Below, in pieces: positions 17,427 through 26,206 of a stretch of 64,000 nt of DNA. The notes under the pieces were generated by a model that worked only from the letters and a program-made list of their open reading frames with translations, was not told where the DNA came from and did no database searches. The position numbers and the translations under genes are program-made. The first letter of the stretch is position 1. Each line of letters begins with the position of its first letter. Source of the stretch: Vibrio sp. SCSIO 43137 (lineage in GTDB: Bacteria; Pseudomonadota; Gammaproteobacteria; Enterobacterales; Vibrionaceae); contig NZ_CP116384.1 in NCBI RefSeq assembly GCF_028201475.1, forward strand, positions 1,488,001-1,552,000, read 5' to 3'.

Positions 17427-17747
17427 ATGATTTACTATGATTTAATTTTGCTTCTATTTATGTTGGTACATTACTACATTGTAAGTGAGCACTTGCTTAG
17501 TGATAAACGTGCCTTAAATAAAATCAAAGCATATTTGGTAACCGTGTATCTGCTAATAGCCTTTGTTCAGAAAATCTCACTACTTATGTTATTTATAGTT
17601 CCTCTATTATTGCTAGCGGATTCAGTAGTCTTATGGGGCATAAAAAACAACAGACCTACATTTATTAAGAACAAATCAGAGTTCGTAGAAGGGATAAATA
17701 TGGGGTTTATCTGGCCGATGACACTGCACTTTGTTAAAAACTGTTAG
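17427..17747 (+). CDS. small hypothetical membrane protein
   Basis: This 106-residue hydrophobic protein has about two to three membrane segments (IYYDLILLLFMLVHYYIV, YLVTVYLLIAFVQKISLLMLF). I do not recognise it. The start at 17427 is preferred because GAGGG stands 7 bases upstream; an in-frame ATG at 17385 has none. It is isolated, flanked by a dispersed repeat on the left and a convergent operon on the right. A+T-rich codon use hints at recent acquisition. Confidence 0.45.
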   Translation: MIYYDLILLLFMLVHYYIVSEHLLSDKRALNKIKAYLVTVYLLIAFVQKISLLMLFIVPLLLLADSVVLWGIKNNRPTFIKNKSEFVEGINMGFIWPMTLHFVKNC

Positions 17748-17791
17748 CTTCAGGCATACGAAAATAGCAAAGTTTACTACTGCCTAAAGCT

Positions 17792-18322
17792 CTAGCCATC
17801 TGTTACTTTCTCGATAAACAGCACCAGCTCCCCTACATGAAAACCCCATTTAGACATATCGGTTTTATTAAATAAGCGCTTTTCATCCATCAGGAACATC
17901 CAGTCATCCAACTTAATGTCATATACGGTGCCATCTACCGGGATCTGTAGATCATACTGCCAGTAAAGTACTGAGCCTTCCGTTGTTCCACTGGCTATGC
18001 CCACCACATCATCTGCACGGCCTGAATAACGGTTTTCTGCCAGCTTTTCTAAATACCAGACACGGGTCTGTTTCTCACCGTCATCATACTCAAACCACTC
18101 TTCCAGCTTACCGCTGTTACCCTGCCAGCTTCCCAGCAGCTTAGCCTCGAAGCGGCGTATCAGGTTGCCGGAGCGATCCAGTACCATGCCGTAGGCGCGA
18201 AGTTCTCCGTCAAAGAACTTCTCCAGTTTCAGCTCTGGTTCTGTGCCTTTGTGGGCTGGAAGACTTGCCCCACCACAGGCGGTCAGCATCAATACTGCAC
18301 AAGCTATTAGCCATTTTTTCAT
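17792..18322 (-). CDS. DUF3833 lipoprotein
   Basis: This 176-residue lipoprotein has signal sequence MKKWLIACAVLMLTACGG with lipobox LTAC. It resembles the DUF3833 family, which travels with cfa and chalcone-isomerase-like genes in RpoE-ChrR clusters. It overlaps the upstream gene by 4 bp (ATGA), so translation is coupled. It is the last gene of the photoprotection operon. Function is unknown; the envelope location and the neighbourhood suggest a role with modified membrane lipids. Confidence 0.75.
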   Translation of the reverse strand: MKKWLIACAVLMLTACGGASLPAHKGTEPELKLEKFFDGELRAYGMVLDRSGNLIRRFEAKLLGSWQGNSGKLEEWFEYDDGEKQTRVWYLEKLAENRYSGRADDVVGIASGTTEGSVLYWQYDLQIPVDGTVYDIKLDDWMFLMDEKRLFNKTDMSKWGFHVGELVLFIEKVTDG

Positions 18323-18822
18323 CGCGCTAACCCCAGTAGTTTTTTGCGAAGTTTCGGTGCAGAGGTCTTTTCCGACAGCCAGATAGAGAGAAATGCATCA
18401 GCAAAGCTGGTGTCATTAATGGCGCCAATAAAGCCATCGTTAAAGTAAAACCGGCTCTCACCGCCCGACTTCACCACCAACGTCAATGTCTGACCCGGTT
18501 CCACATCCGGCCAGAGGGTGTTGAGGGGAGCTGCCCATTTAGCAATATCTGATTTGGAATAACCAAGGTGCTGCCACTGATCTATGGTTGCATCCACCAG
18601 ATCCTGACTGTCGATGGATTTCAGATAGCGAATTTTCAGCGCCTGTTTGCTGACATTCCCGTCTTGCTCACTGACAGTGCCGCGATAATACTGGGCATGG
18701 TAAAGGGTCCAGAACAGATAGTTCATTTCGCCTTCGCCAACCTTGTTTAGTTGTGCCACAGGCGAAGCCATAACCCCGCCCGATAGCAGGCAAAACAGAA
18801 GAAAAAAGATTGATTTATACAT
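18319..18822 (-). CDS. chalcone-isomerase-like periplasmic protein
   Basis: This 167-residue exported protein has a signal peptide ending near VMASPVAQ. The fold motif LYHAQYYRGTVS, and FNDGFIGAINDTSFADAFLSIWL near 128-150, match the chalcone isomerase-like domain family of bacteria. These rarely catalyse chalcone closure; fatty-acid binding is the usual suggestion. It is between DUF2878 (30 bp upstream) and DUF3833 (4-bp overlap). Confidence 0.75.
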   Translation of the reverse strand: MYKSIFFLLFCLLSGGVMASPVAQLNKVGEGEMNYLFWTLYHAQYYRGTVSEQDGNVSKQALKIRYLKSIDSQDLVDATIDQWQHLGYSKSDIAKWAAPLNTLWPDVEPGQTLTLVVKSGGESRFYFNDGFIGAINDTSFADAFLSIWLSEKTSAPKLRKKLLGLAR

Positions 18823-18852
18823 GGTTCACCTCCCGGCAAAAGCCCGGCTGTG

Positions 18853-19335
18853 TTAGAAAATGTGACGTTTAAGGGTAACAAACAGTGGCAGCAGGCAGCC
18901 CCACACCAGCATCAGTGAGAGCCACACAGCCGCGTCTGACATTAAGGGATCGAGCACACCCGCTTTGATTCCTCCCCAATAGCTGCTGGCTCCACCGAGG
19001 GCGCCAATCAGTACAAGGGTTAATAGCGAGCGGTTATCCAGCCAGCTTAAACCGTGATTCAGGCTGATAAGGAACATAGCCCACAACAGCAACAACCAGA
19101 GTGGGAAGAAGCTCTCCCCGGCGCTGAACACCCCAAGTTCAAGTTGAATTTTGTCTGCCAGAATGCCGATTGGCAGCAGCAGTAACAACAGTAAATCCTT
19201 TCGGCGGCTGGGTGATAACATAAAATGCAGTGCCAGCAGTAAAGGCATCACCAATGCCGCGTACTCAGTAAAAAAGGCAGCACACAACCAGCAGGCCTGA
19301 AACAGTATCAGGTTAGTAATCCAGAATCGTTTCAT
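18853..19335 (-). CDS. DUF2878 inner-membrane protein
   Basis: This 160-residue protein has about five hydrophobic helices, typical of DUF2878. The start at 19335 (MKRFWITNLILF) is preferred. A longer in-frame start would extend 78 bases into cfa, while this start overlaps it by 23 bp. It lies in the same operon as cfa. No catalytic motif is visible, and function is unknown. Confidence 0.7.
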   Translation of the reverse strand: MKRFWITNLILFQACWLCAAFFTEYAALVMPLLLALHFMLSPSRRKDLLLLLLLPIGILADKIQLELGVFSAGESFFPLWLLLLWAMFLISLNHGLSWLDNRSLLTLVLIGALGGASSYWGGIKAGVLDPLMSDAAVWLSLMLVWGCLLPLFVTLKRHIF

Positions 19336-20605
19336 CGTTCTGTCCCCGGAACCTCGGCTTTCTCGCCACCAGATGATGGGTGCTGACTGCTCTTTGCAGA
19401 AAAGCCCCCTCACAGTAGCAGAGATAAAATAGCCACAGTCGTTTAAAGGTATCGCTGTAACCCAGCTCTACCAGTTGATGCCACTGCTGTTCAAAGGTGA
19501 CCCGCCAGTCATGCAAAGTACGAGCATAATGCAGGCCGATATCATCTATCTCATCTACTACCAGATCAGTCTGCTGAGCCAGTTGCTGTGTCATTACCGC
19601 AACGGATGGCAGGCAGCCTCCGGGGAAGATGTATTTCTGGATAAAGTCCATATTCTGCCGGTAAGTTTCATAACGGCTGTCAGCGATGGTAATGGACTGA
19701 ATCAGCATTTTTCCGTGTGGTTTCAGCAAGTCTGAACACTGGCGGAAAAAGGTAGAAAGGTACTCATGACCAACCGCTTCAATCATCTCAACGGAAACCA
19801 GCTTGTCGAAACGGCCGCTCAGCTTGCGGTAATCTTTTTTCAGTAAGGTGATTTGATTATCCAGCCCCAGAGCTTCAATTTTTGCTTTAGCGTAATCATG
19901 CTGAGCATCCGATATGGTTGTTGTGGTGACGCGACAGCCGTAGTTTTGCGCCATATAGATAGCCAGTCCGCCCCAGCCTGTACCGATTTCCACCACATGA
20001 TCCTGCTCCGACAGCTCCAGCCGTTCACAGATGGTTTTCATCTTCAGTTGCTGAGCCTGATCAAGGCTTAAAGCATCTTCACTATAAATGGCGCAGGAGT
20101 ACTGCATGGCCGGGTCAAGAAAGCGGCTGTAAAGCTCGTTGCCCAGATCATAGTGAGCCAGAATATTACGCTTTGAACCTTGTTCAGTATTGGCGTCCTT
20201 TTTCTTCTGAAACAGGCGCTTAATCTTACTAATCCAGCGCACTTTCTGCTCGATCTTATCCAGTTGCCACTGGTTTCGCGCCATCACTTCCACGACGGCT
20301 GTCAAATCAGGGCTGGTCCATTTGCCGTCAATAAAGGCTTCCGCTCCACCTATGCTGCCGTCGCGAATCACATCCTGATAAAAACTCTCATCATGAACCA
20401 CTATGGTTCCCCTAAGCTGTGCCTCACGCTCACCAAAATAACTATGCTCATTGCCTTCAACAATCTCAATACAGGCATCTTCCAGTTGGTTAAGCAGCAT
20501 AAAAATCATTGTCCGGTACTTAGCATTTGGCTTGTAATGAGAACCTGAGTTTGACTGAGCACTTTGTCCCGTCAGGGTATCATTCTGTTTTACTATGCGT
20601 TCCAT
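19313..20605 (-). CDS. cfa: cyclopropane-fatty-acyl-phospholipid synthase
   Basis: This 430-residue SAM-dependent enzyme adds a methylene group to unsaturated acyl chains of membrane phospholipids. The SAM motif VVEIGTGWGGLAIYMA lies near 203-218, the segment SVEMIEAVGHEYL near 274, and the lipid-pocket segment HYDLGNELYSRFLD near 147. The start at 20605 has GAGG 6 bases upstream; the longer in-frame ATG at 20677 would overlap the previous gene. In this family the cfa copy beside RpoE-ChrR belongs to the singlet-oxygen response. Confidence 0.88.
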   Translation of the reverse strand: MERIVKQNDTLTGQSAQSNSGSHYKPNAKYRTMIFMLLNQLEDACIEIVEGNEHSYFGEREAQLRGTIVVHDESFYQDVIRDGSIGGAEAFIDGKWTSPDLTAVVEVMARNQWQLDKIEQKVRWISKIKRLFQKKKDANTEQGSKRNILAHYDLGNELYSRFLDPAMQYSCAIYSEDALSLDQAQQLKMKTICERLELSEQDHVVEIGTGWGGLAIYMAQNYGCRVTTTTISDAQHDYAKAKIEALGLDNQITLLKKDYRKLSGRFDKLVSVEMIEAVGHEYLSTFFRQCSDLLKPHGKMLIQSITIADSRYETYRQNMDFIQKYIFPGGCLPSVAVMTQQLAQQTDLVVDEIDDIGLHYARTLHDWRVTFEQQWHQLVELGYSDTFKRLWLFYLCYCEGAFLQRAVSTHHLVARKPRFRGQNDETILDY

Positions 20606-20639
20606 GTGAGCCTCACTTATATCTTTGCAATGATTGTTT

Positions 20640-21401
20640 TTATTCGGTTCCGGGTCTGGAATCGGGGTGCGACACAAACGGCACTTTTTTCATAAACAGC
20701 TTTAGTGCCTGCCAGTAAATTCCGGATACTATTTTGGTGGTCATCAGCGGGATGGCGCAGAGGGTGCGAACCAGTTCACGGCTACTGAATTCTCTTTTGC
20801 TCAGAGCCAGCGTTGCATCAAATACTTTCTGGTCAGTGTGATTTTCAATGTGAACCAGAGTTCGTCTGTCGGGTGGGGTAATTCTCCAGTGGTAAGTCAT
20901 GGCCATATCCATAAATGGCGAAACATGAAAGGCCTTTTCCACTGTCATTTTTGATCCCATTTCCACCAGATAGTAGTGCCTCTCCCGCCACGGTGTATTA
21001 CTCACTTCAGCCAACATATAACGGCACTCTCCTGACCCGGAGTAACAGAAGTAGCAGTTGATCGGACTGAAATAGAGCCCGAAACAGCGTGCCTGTACTA
21101 ACATAATTACCCGGTTATTCACTGACCACTCTCCGCCTAGCTGAGAAACTTTATGACCAATACGCTGTTTCAGGCTGCCGGGTTCACTTTTCAGGTAATC
21201 TTTTTCGTTAAAACGGATCGGGTTAAACCAGCGAAAGCCGAACACAGCGCTACGTCGGCTAATTTGAGCAAGCTCATCGGGGTCGATAGCCAGCATATAG
21301 AGCTGATAACTGAACTGATGTTCGATATCGCCAAAGCGGCGGTGGCGGACATCTCCCCAGTAGATACCACTATGCTCTTGCTTATTGCCGGCGGGGGTCA
21401 T
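20640..21401 (-). CDS. DUF1365 protein
   Basis: This 253-residue protein of the DUF1365 family nearly always sits between an FAD amine-oxidase-like gene and cfa. YWGDVRHRRFGDIEHQFSYQ near 14-33 and INCYFCYSG near 116 are family-like. The start is the ATG at 21401 that overlaps the stop of the previous gene as ATGA; a GTG lies three codons upstream. Role unknown, presumed in fatty-acid modification. Confidence 0.8.
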   Translation of the reverse strand: MTPAGNKQEHSGIYWGDVRHRRFGDIEHQFSYQLYMLAIDPDELAQISRRSAVFGFRWFNPIRFNEKDYLKSEPGSLKQRIGHKVSQLGGEWSVNNRVIMLVQARCFGLYFSPINCYFCYSGSGECRYMLAEVSNTPWRERHYYLVEMGSKMTVEKAFHVSPFMDMAMTYHWRITPPDRRTLVHIENHTDQKVFDATLALSKREFSSRELVRTLCAIPLMTTKIVSGIYWQALKLFMKKVPFVSHPDSRPGTE

Positions 21402-22651
21402 AATGAACACCCAAACCGCTGAGTAACATCAAGGGCGCTGCGTACCCCATCTTCATGGAAGCCGTTATACCAGTAGGCTCCGACAAAGTGGCAGCCGCGC
21501 TGTCCGCAGATTAACTCACGCTTTTTCTGGGCGCTGACACTGCTCTCATCAAGTACCGGATGGTGATAAACAAAGCGTTGAATAATCTTGCCCGGGTCGA
21601 TAGATGCCATCTGGTTTAGGGTCACACAGAAGGTGTGCTTACTGTTCAGCCCCTGCAAAATGTTCATATTGTAAGTCACACAGGACGGACGCTTAAGATC
21701 GCCATCAAGGCGGTAGTTCCAGCTTGCCCATGCCAGTTCTCTGTCGGGAAGAAGACCGGTATCTGTATGCAGCACCACTTCGTTACGGCTGTAAGGAATA
21801 GCCGATAGTACCGCCTTTTCATCCTCGGTAGGGTCCAGCAGCAGCTCCAGAGCCTCGGTAGAGTGACAGGCCATAATCACTTCATCGAACTGCTGAACCG
21901 TATCATCGGCCATAACCAGCTCAATACCGTTATCGACTCGTCTCACCCCACTAATACTTGCATTGGTAATAACCGACTTAGACAGGCGCTGCAAAATCTC
22001 ATGTACATAACTTCGTGAACCACCGGGTACCACGAACCACTGAGGACGATCGGTAATATTGAGCAAACCGTGGTGGTAAAAGAACTGGATAAAAAACTTC
22101 AGCTCAAAGTTCTCCATCTCCTCCAGACTGGTAGACCAGATAGCCGCACCCATTGGCAGAATGTAGTGCTGACTGAAGAAGGAAGAAAATCCATAGGCAG
22201 AGAGAAAATCACCGAGGGTTGCCTTCTCTTCAATGTCGCTATCTCGGTATGCCGCCTTACACAGCCGGTTAAAACGCACTATTTCGAATATCAGCCGCCA
22301 GAAACGGGGGCTAAGCAGATTGCTGCGCTGAGCAAACAGGGAATTGATATCGTGCCCATTGTATTCAAACCCACTCTGACTGTTATGAACACTAAAGCTC
22401 ATCTCCGTTTCCTGCTGATGGATTCCTAACTGAGAAAGCAGGCGGAGAAAGTTGGGGTAGGTTCTGTCATTAAACACAATAAAACCGGTATCAATGGCAT
22501 GCTTCTCACCCTGATACTCTATGTCTACGGTGGCGGTATGTCCGCCAACATAGCTGTTCTTCTCGAACAGGGTGATATCGTATTGCTTATCTAACAGGTG
22601 TGCGCAAGTCAGGCCGGAGATACCGGAACCTATTATGGCTATTTTTTTCAT
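21398..22651 (-). CDS. FAD-dependent amine-oxidase-like protein
   Basis: This 417-residue flavoprotein begins with a Rossmann FAD motif (IAIIGSGISGLTCAHLL, residues 4-20), and GFIVFNDRTYPNFLRL lies near 55. It belongs to the NAD(P)/FAD-dependent oxidoreductases that cluster with DUF1365 and cfa, a set linked to furan or cyclopropane fatty acid formation in some bacteria. The start at 22651 is chosen so the FAD motif is close to the N terminus. An alternate in-frame ATG at 22684 overlaps the SDR end. Confidence 0.8.
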   Translation of the reverse strand: MKKIAIIGSGISGLTCAHLLDKQYDITLFEKNSYVGGHTATVDIEYQGEKHAIDTGFIVFNDRTYPNFLRLLSQLGIHQQETEMSFSVHNSQSGFEYNGHDINSLFAQRSNLLSPRFWRLIFEIVRFNRLCKAAYRDSDIEEKATLGDFLSAYGFSSFFSQHYILPMGAAIWSTSLEEMENFELKFFIQFFYHHGLLNITDRPQWFVVPGGSRSYVHEILQRLSKSVITNASISGVRRVDNGIELVMADDTVQQFDEVIMACHSTEALELLLDPTEDEKAVLSAIPYSRNEVVLHTDTGLLPDRELAWASWNYRLDGDLKRPSCVTYNMNILQGLNSKHTFCVTLNQMASIDPGKIIQRFVYHHPVLDESSVSAQKKRELICGQRGCHFVGAYWYNGFHEDGVRSALDVTQRFGCSL

Positions 22652-22653
22652 CG

Positions 22654-23369
22654 TCAACTCATCCTGGTTGCTAATCGGTTCCAAACAGCGGAGGGAAGGA
22701 AGCTCAGGAACTTCATAATGACGATAAAGCGGGTCGGAAAACTGATATCCGACAACCCTTTATCAAGACCTGAAATAATGCTGTCTGCTGCTTCCCTGCA
22801 GCTGATAATCATGGGCATTTCAAAGGTGTTCTTATCGGTTAAGGGGGTTTCAACAAAACCGGGGTGTACCACGGTCACGTTAATGTTGTGCTTCTTCAGG
22901 TTGATTGCCAGTGTTTTACCCAGGTACGAGACTGCCGCCTTTGAAGAGCCGTAAGCTTCCGCTCTTGGCAGTGGCAGAAAACTTGCACTTGAACTTACCA
23001 GAACTAACCGTCCCCCAGAACGGATATGTTTTAACCATGTCTGTAAACTATAGCCTAATGAAACCAGATTGATATTAATCACCCTTTCAAACTTCCCGGC
23101 ATCGAAATCAAGTGCATCATCGATATACTCACAATCACCGGCGTTAAGAATCACCATATCCAGTGGTTCAAAATCGTCTGATGGCTGAGGATAGTTTTAT
23201 AATCGGTCAAATCGAAACATAGGGGCTCTACTTTGGCATGCTCGCTACGCAGCTGTTCCAGCTTTTCCCAGTTTCTTCCGCAGGCTAAAACCGTGTGTCC
23301 TGAATTTGCGTAACGGCTGGTCAGTTCCCTGCCGATGCCAGATGTGGCTCCGGTAATTAAAATTCTCAT
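22654..23369 (-). pseudogene. short-chain dehydrogenase with a single frameshift
   Basis: Two overlapping frames form one SDR. Residues 1-72 from 23369 hold the cofactor motif TGATSGIG, and the second frame holds MVILNAGDCEY, the catalytic SSSASFLPLPRAEAYGSSKAA (Ser, Tyr, Lys) and VHPGFVETPL. In the second frame the codons before MVIL read YPQPSDDFEPLD, a natural SDR continuation. The frames meet at a run of four A residues near 23195-23198 (minus strand). One missing base restores a roughly 239-residue protein. It is in the phrB-cfa operon, and the stop of the upstream gene is close. Confidence 0.85.
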
Positions 23370-23429
23370 CAGTTGGCCGCCTTTCTCTTAACCGCTTTTA
23401 TCATGGAGCCAAGCAGGGGAATGTGTTCA

Positions 23430-23801
23430 TTAAATCATGCTACCCACATCAAGATAGTCACGGTGGAATATCACCAGATTATCTTTTGCCTTGAGGTGGG
23501 AATGCCCCTCAACCCTGACTGGATCTCCTCCGTTGAGCTTTTTATGGCGGAACACCATGGTCCAGTAGACCGAAGCCTCGTTGCCGGACTCTAAAACATG
23601 TTCAATATGAAAGTCGCACTGAAGAATATTGCTGTAACTCTGCTGAAAACTGTCCAGCAGTGCCGTGAAACCCTCTACCTGATGAAGAGGATCGATAAAG
23701 GTAACGTCAGGGTGGTATATGCTCTCCAGCGTCGCCAGGTTATCTGTACCCAGTTCACTGTAAACCTGTACAAATTTTTCTAACCATTCCGCCCGCTGCA
23801 T
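23430..23801 (-). CDS. nuclear transport factor 2-like protein, probably frameshifted at its end
   Basis: This 123-residue SnoaL/NTF2-fold protein has HPDVTFIDPLHQVEG near 28-42. The start at 23801 has an excellent AAGGAG 7 bases upstream. The stop TAA at 23430 cuts the protein after DVGSMI. Removing one of two adjacent A residues continues the frame as YEHIPLLGSMIKAVKRKAAN with a TGA that overlaps the SDR start by one base. The conserved-looking tail and the tight coupling argue that the stop is a single-base insertion. Function is unknown; it is conserved in RpoE-ChrR clusters. Confidence 0.75.
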   Translation of the reverse strand: MQRAEWLEKFVQVYSELGTDNLATLESIYHPDVTFIDPLHQVEGFTALLDSFQQSYSNILQCDFHIEHVLESGNEASVYWTMVFRHKKLNGGDPVRVEGHSHLKAKDNLVIFHRDYLDVGSMI

Positions 23802-23814
23802 ATACCGCTCCTTA

Positions 23815-25209
23815 TTACTGATACTGTTTGTAAAACTCCAATGCTCTCTGTCGTGCTTCACTATGTTCCACTATTGGCGCCGGGTATTTATGCCCTTCTC
23901 CCCTGCTAAGCAGATAGTCATAAGGGAAATGAATAACCTTGTCGGGCACATCATTAAGCTCTGGTATATATCTACGGATAAAGTCGCCGTTTGGATCAAA
24001 TTTTTTGCTCTGGGTCAGTGGGTTAAAGATTCTGAAGTAGGGCTGGGCATCGCAACCCGTACCGGCCGCCCATTGCCAGCCACCATTGTTAGCACTTAGA
24101 TCGCCGTCAATCAGTTGCGACATAAAGAACTGTTCGCCCCATCGCCAGTCGATCAACAGGTGCTTGGTCAGGAAACTGGCCACAATCATTCTCAACCGGT
24201 TATGCATCCATCCCGTTTGCCTGAGCTGATTCATCGCAGCATCGACAATAGGATAACCGGTTCTGCCTTCGCACCATGCCTGAAAGTGCTCTGGATTGTT
24301 GTGCCAGTGCATATTCTGGTATTTGGGTTGAAATGATTTGCCTTTGGAGAGATCAGGAAAATGAAACAGCAAGTGTTTATAAAAATCGCGCCATATCAGC
24401 TCATTGAGCCATGCAAAGCCGGGATAGTTTTGATCTTCTATAATTTCAGGTTCCCGCTGTATCAACCGGGTAGTCAGCCAGCGAACACTAATGGCCCCTA
24501 TAGCAAGATAAGGCGAGAGACCGGACGTTGCCTTGATTCCGGGAAAATCGCGCTTGTTGCCGTAGTCGTCCAGTTTAAACTGCAAAAACTGCTCAACCAC
24601 TTCACTCATCACTCTGTCGGCCAACGGCCAGCGCGAGGAGTCCTGCATAGGGTAATCGAAATTGATTGCCAACTCAGCTTGGTCAATAAAGCCATCGGAT
24701 ACCTCAGGTGTGAGGCTAAGATCTATCCCTCTCTGGCGCAACTGCTGCAACCACGCCTTTTTAAAAGGGGTAAACACACGATACATCTGACCCTGCTGAT
24801 TCACCACACTACCGGGAGGAAGAATGGTTTCACACTCTGTCAGAAGCAGATTTATGCCCTGTTTTGCTACCAGATCATCCCTTTGCTCTTCATTCACTCC
24901 AGACTCAGTATTGGCAAACACCTGACTGATATTGTTCTGCTGACAAAACTGTTGCAGAACTTCCGCCTGATGACGGAAATCTCTGCTATGCAGATGAATA
25001 AGCTCAATTCCGACAGCCGCCAGTTGAGAAGAAAGCAGACGCAAGTGCCTTGCAATAAAATCGGCCTGAACTGGCGCCATATGATGTTTTTGCCACTGTT
25101 CAGGAGTAGAGATAAATATCGCTTTGTTTGCACCCTGCTCTAACGCTCGGTTTAGGGCAGGGTTGTCATGAATACGCACATCGCGCCTGAACCAGATAAT
25201 GGAGTTCAA
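23815..25209 (-). CDS. phrB: deoxyribodipyrimidine photolyase
   Basis: This 464-residue light-driven repair enzyme splits cyclobutane pyrimidine dimers using FADH- and an antenna chromophore. N-terminal IIWFRRDVRIHDNPAL is typical. The FAD-binding and dimer-contact region near 270-400 shows LIWRDFYKHLLF, WCEGRTGYPIVDAAMNQL and NNGGWQWAAGTGCDAQPYFRIFNP. It overlaps the DUF523 gene by 4 bp (ATGA). It is induced with the sigma factor in related bacteria, consistent with light stress. Confidence 0.93.
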   Translation of the reverse strand: MNSIIWFRRDVRIHDNPALNRALEQGANKAIFISTPEQWQKHHMAPVQADFIARHLRLLSSQLAAVGIELIHLHSRDFRHQAEVLQQFCQQNNISQVFANTESGVNEEQRDDLVAKQGINLLLTECETILPPGSVVNQQGQMYRVFTPFKKAWLQQLRQRGIDLSLTPEVSDGFIDQAELAINFDYPMQDSSRWPLADRVMSEVVEQFLQFKLDDYGNKRDFPGIKATSGLSPYLAIGAISVRWLTTRLIQREPEIIEDQNYPGFAWLNELIWRDFYKHLLFHFPDLSKGKSFQPKYQNMHWHNNPEHFQAWCEGRTGYPIVDAAMNQLRQTGWMHNRLRMIVASFLTKHLLIDWRWGEQFFMSQLIDGDLSANNGGWQWAAGTGCDAQPYFRIFNPLTQSKKFDPNGDFIRRYIPELNDVPDKVIHFPYDYLLSRGEGHKYPAPIVEHSEARQRALEFYKQYQ

Positions 25210-26150
25210 TAACCGTACCTCAGTCTCAGTTCTTTCGGATGCGGAGACAGATAAGTCTGGGCCGCAAGATAAGGGTTTGGATATTCCATCAGGTAGTGAT
25301 TGATCAGGGTAAGGGGCACCAATAGAGGCGTTAACCCTTGTCGGTACGCTTCAATCTGCTCACTCAGCTCGCGACGTTTCTCTTTGTCGAGCTGCTTTTT
25401 AAAATAGCCCTGAAGATGCTGAAGAGTATTAGTATGGCTGCGGCGGGTTGCCTTAATTTTCAGGCCGCTCATCAACACAGTAATGTACTCTTCTGCCACT
25501 TGATTAATATCATCAAAAGGGTTCGCCAGAATTCGTCCTGCCTTACGGTAACACTCAATATTATGGCTCATCAGCAGGTACTTATGGCGACTGTGGAACG
25601 TCATCAACTTATGAATGGTGAAACCCTCAGCCTTTAAATTTAACCACTTCTGATAGGTGAAAACGCGGCTGATAAAATTCTCACGGATAACAGGATCATT
25701 CAGGCGGCCATTTTCTTCGCAAGGCAGCAGAGGGTTCAGTTCCATCACCTGTCTGGCGAACAGACCGACGCCGGTCATTTCCGAACCTTTGCCATCTTCC
25801 TGATAGACTTTAACCCGCTCCATACCGCAACTCGGACTCTTAGCACAGAAAATAAAGCCGGCCAAATCATCACATTGACTGCCATAAGTCTGACCAAAAC
25901 GGGTCATGGACTCGGTAACATCACTGCTACCGTCAGGGCGGGAGACCACTATCATATCCTGCTTAGCTATCTGCCTGATGGTTGGCCTGGGAACGGGTAA
26001 CCCGACGGCCACTTCAGGGCAGACCGGTTTGAAGTCGACAAATTCAGATAACTCTTCCATACAAAATGCCGAGCGTTTATGGCTCTTATCGTATCTGACC
26101 TGCTGACCTGTTACACAAGCACTGATACCAACCTTCATTTTTGTCGTCAT
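25206..26150 (-). CDS. DUF523/DUF1722 fusion protein (YbgA-like)
   Basis: This 314-residue protein joins an N-terminal DUF523 domain (CVTGQQVRYDKSHKR, CPEVAVGLPVPRPTIRQI, CAKSPSCG, with Cys residues) and a C-terminal DUF1722 domain (TFHSRHKYLLMSHN near 185). GGGAGG stands just before the start. It is often next to phrB and thought to take part in stress or photoreactivation, but no catalysis is proved. It overlaps phrB by 4 bp. Confidence 0.8.
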   Translation of the reverse strand: MTTKMKVGISACVTGQQVRYDKSHKRSAFCMEELSEFVDFKPVCPEVAVGLPVPRPTIRQIAKQDMIVVSRPDGSSDVTESMTRFGQTYGSQCDDLAGFIFCAKSPSCGMERVKVYQEDGKGSEMTGVGLFARQVMELNPLLPCEENGRLNDPVIRENFISRVFTYQKWLNLKAEGFTIHKLMTFHSRHKYLLMSHNIECYRKAGRILANPFDDINQVAEEYITVLMSGLKIKATRRSHTNTLQHLQGYFKKQLDKEKRRELSEQIEAYRQGLTPLLVPLTLINHYLMEYPNPYLAAQTYLSPHPKELRLRYGY

Positions 26151-26206
26151 GGGAGTCCCTCCCTTATTTATTTCTGTTTATTGTTCAGACTTAGTTAAAA
26201 GCCATT

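Noticed and set aside
24361..25143. 260-residue ORF antisense to phrB
   Set aside because: It lies entirely antisense to a clear photolyase; composition follows the complement.
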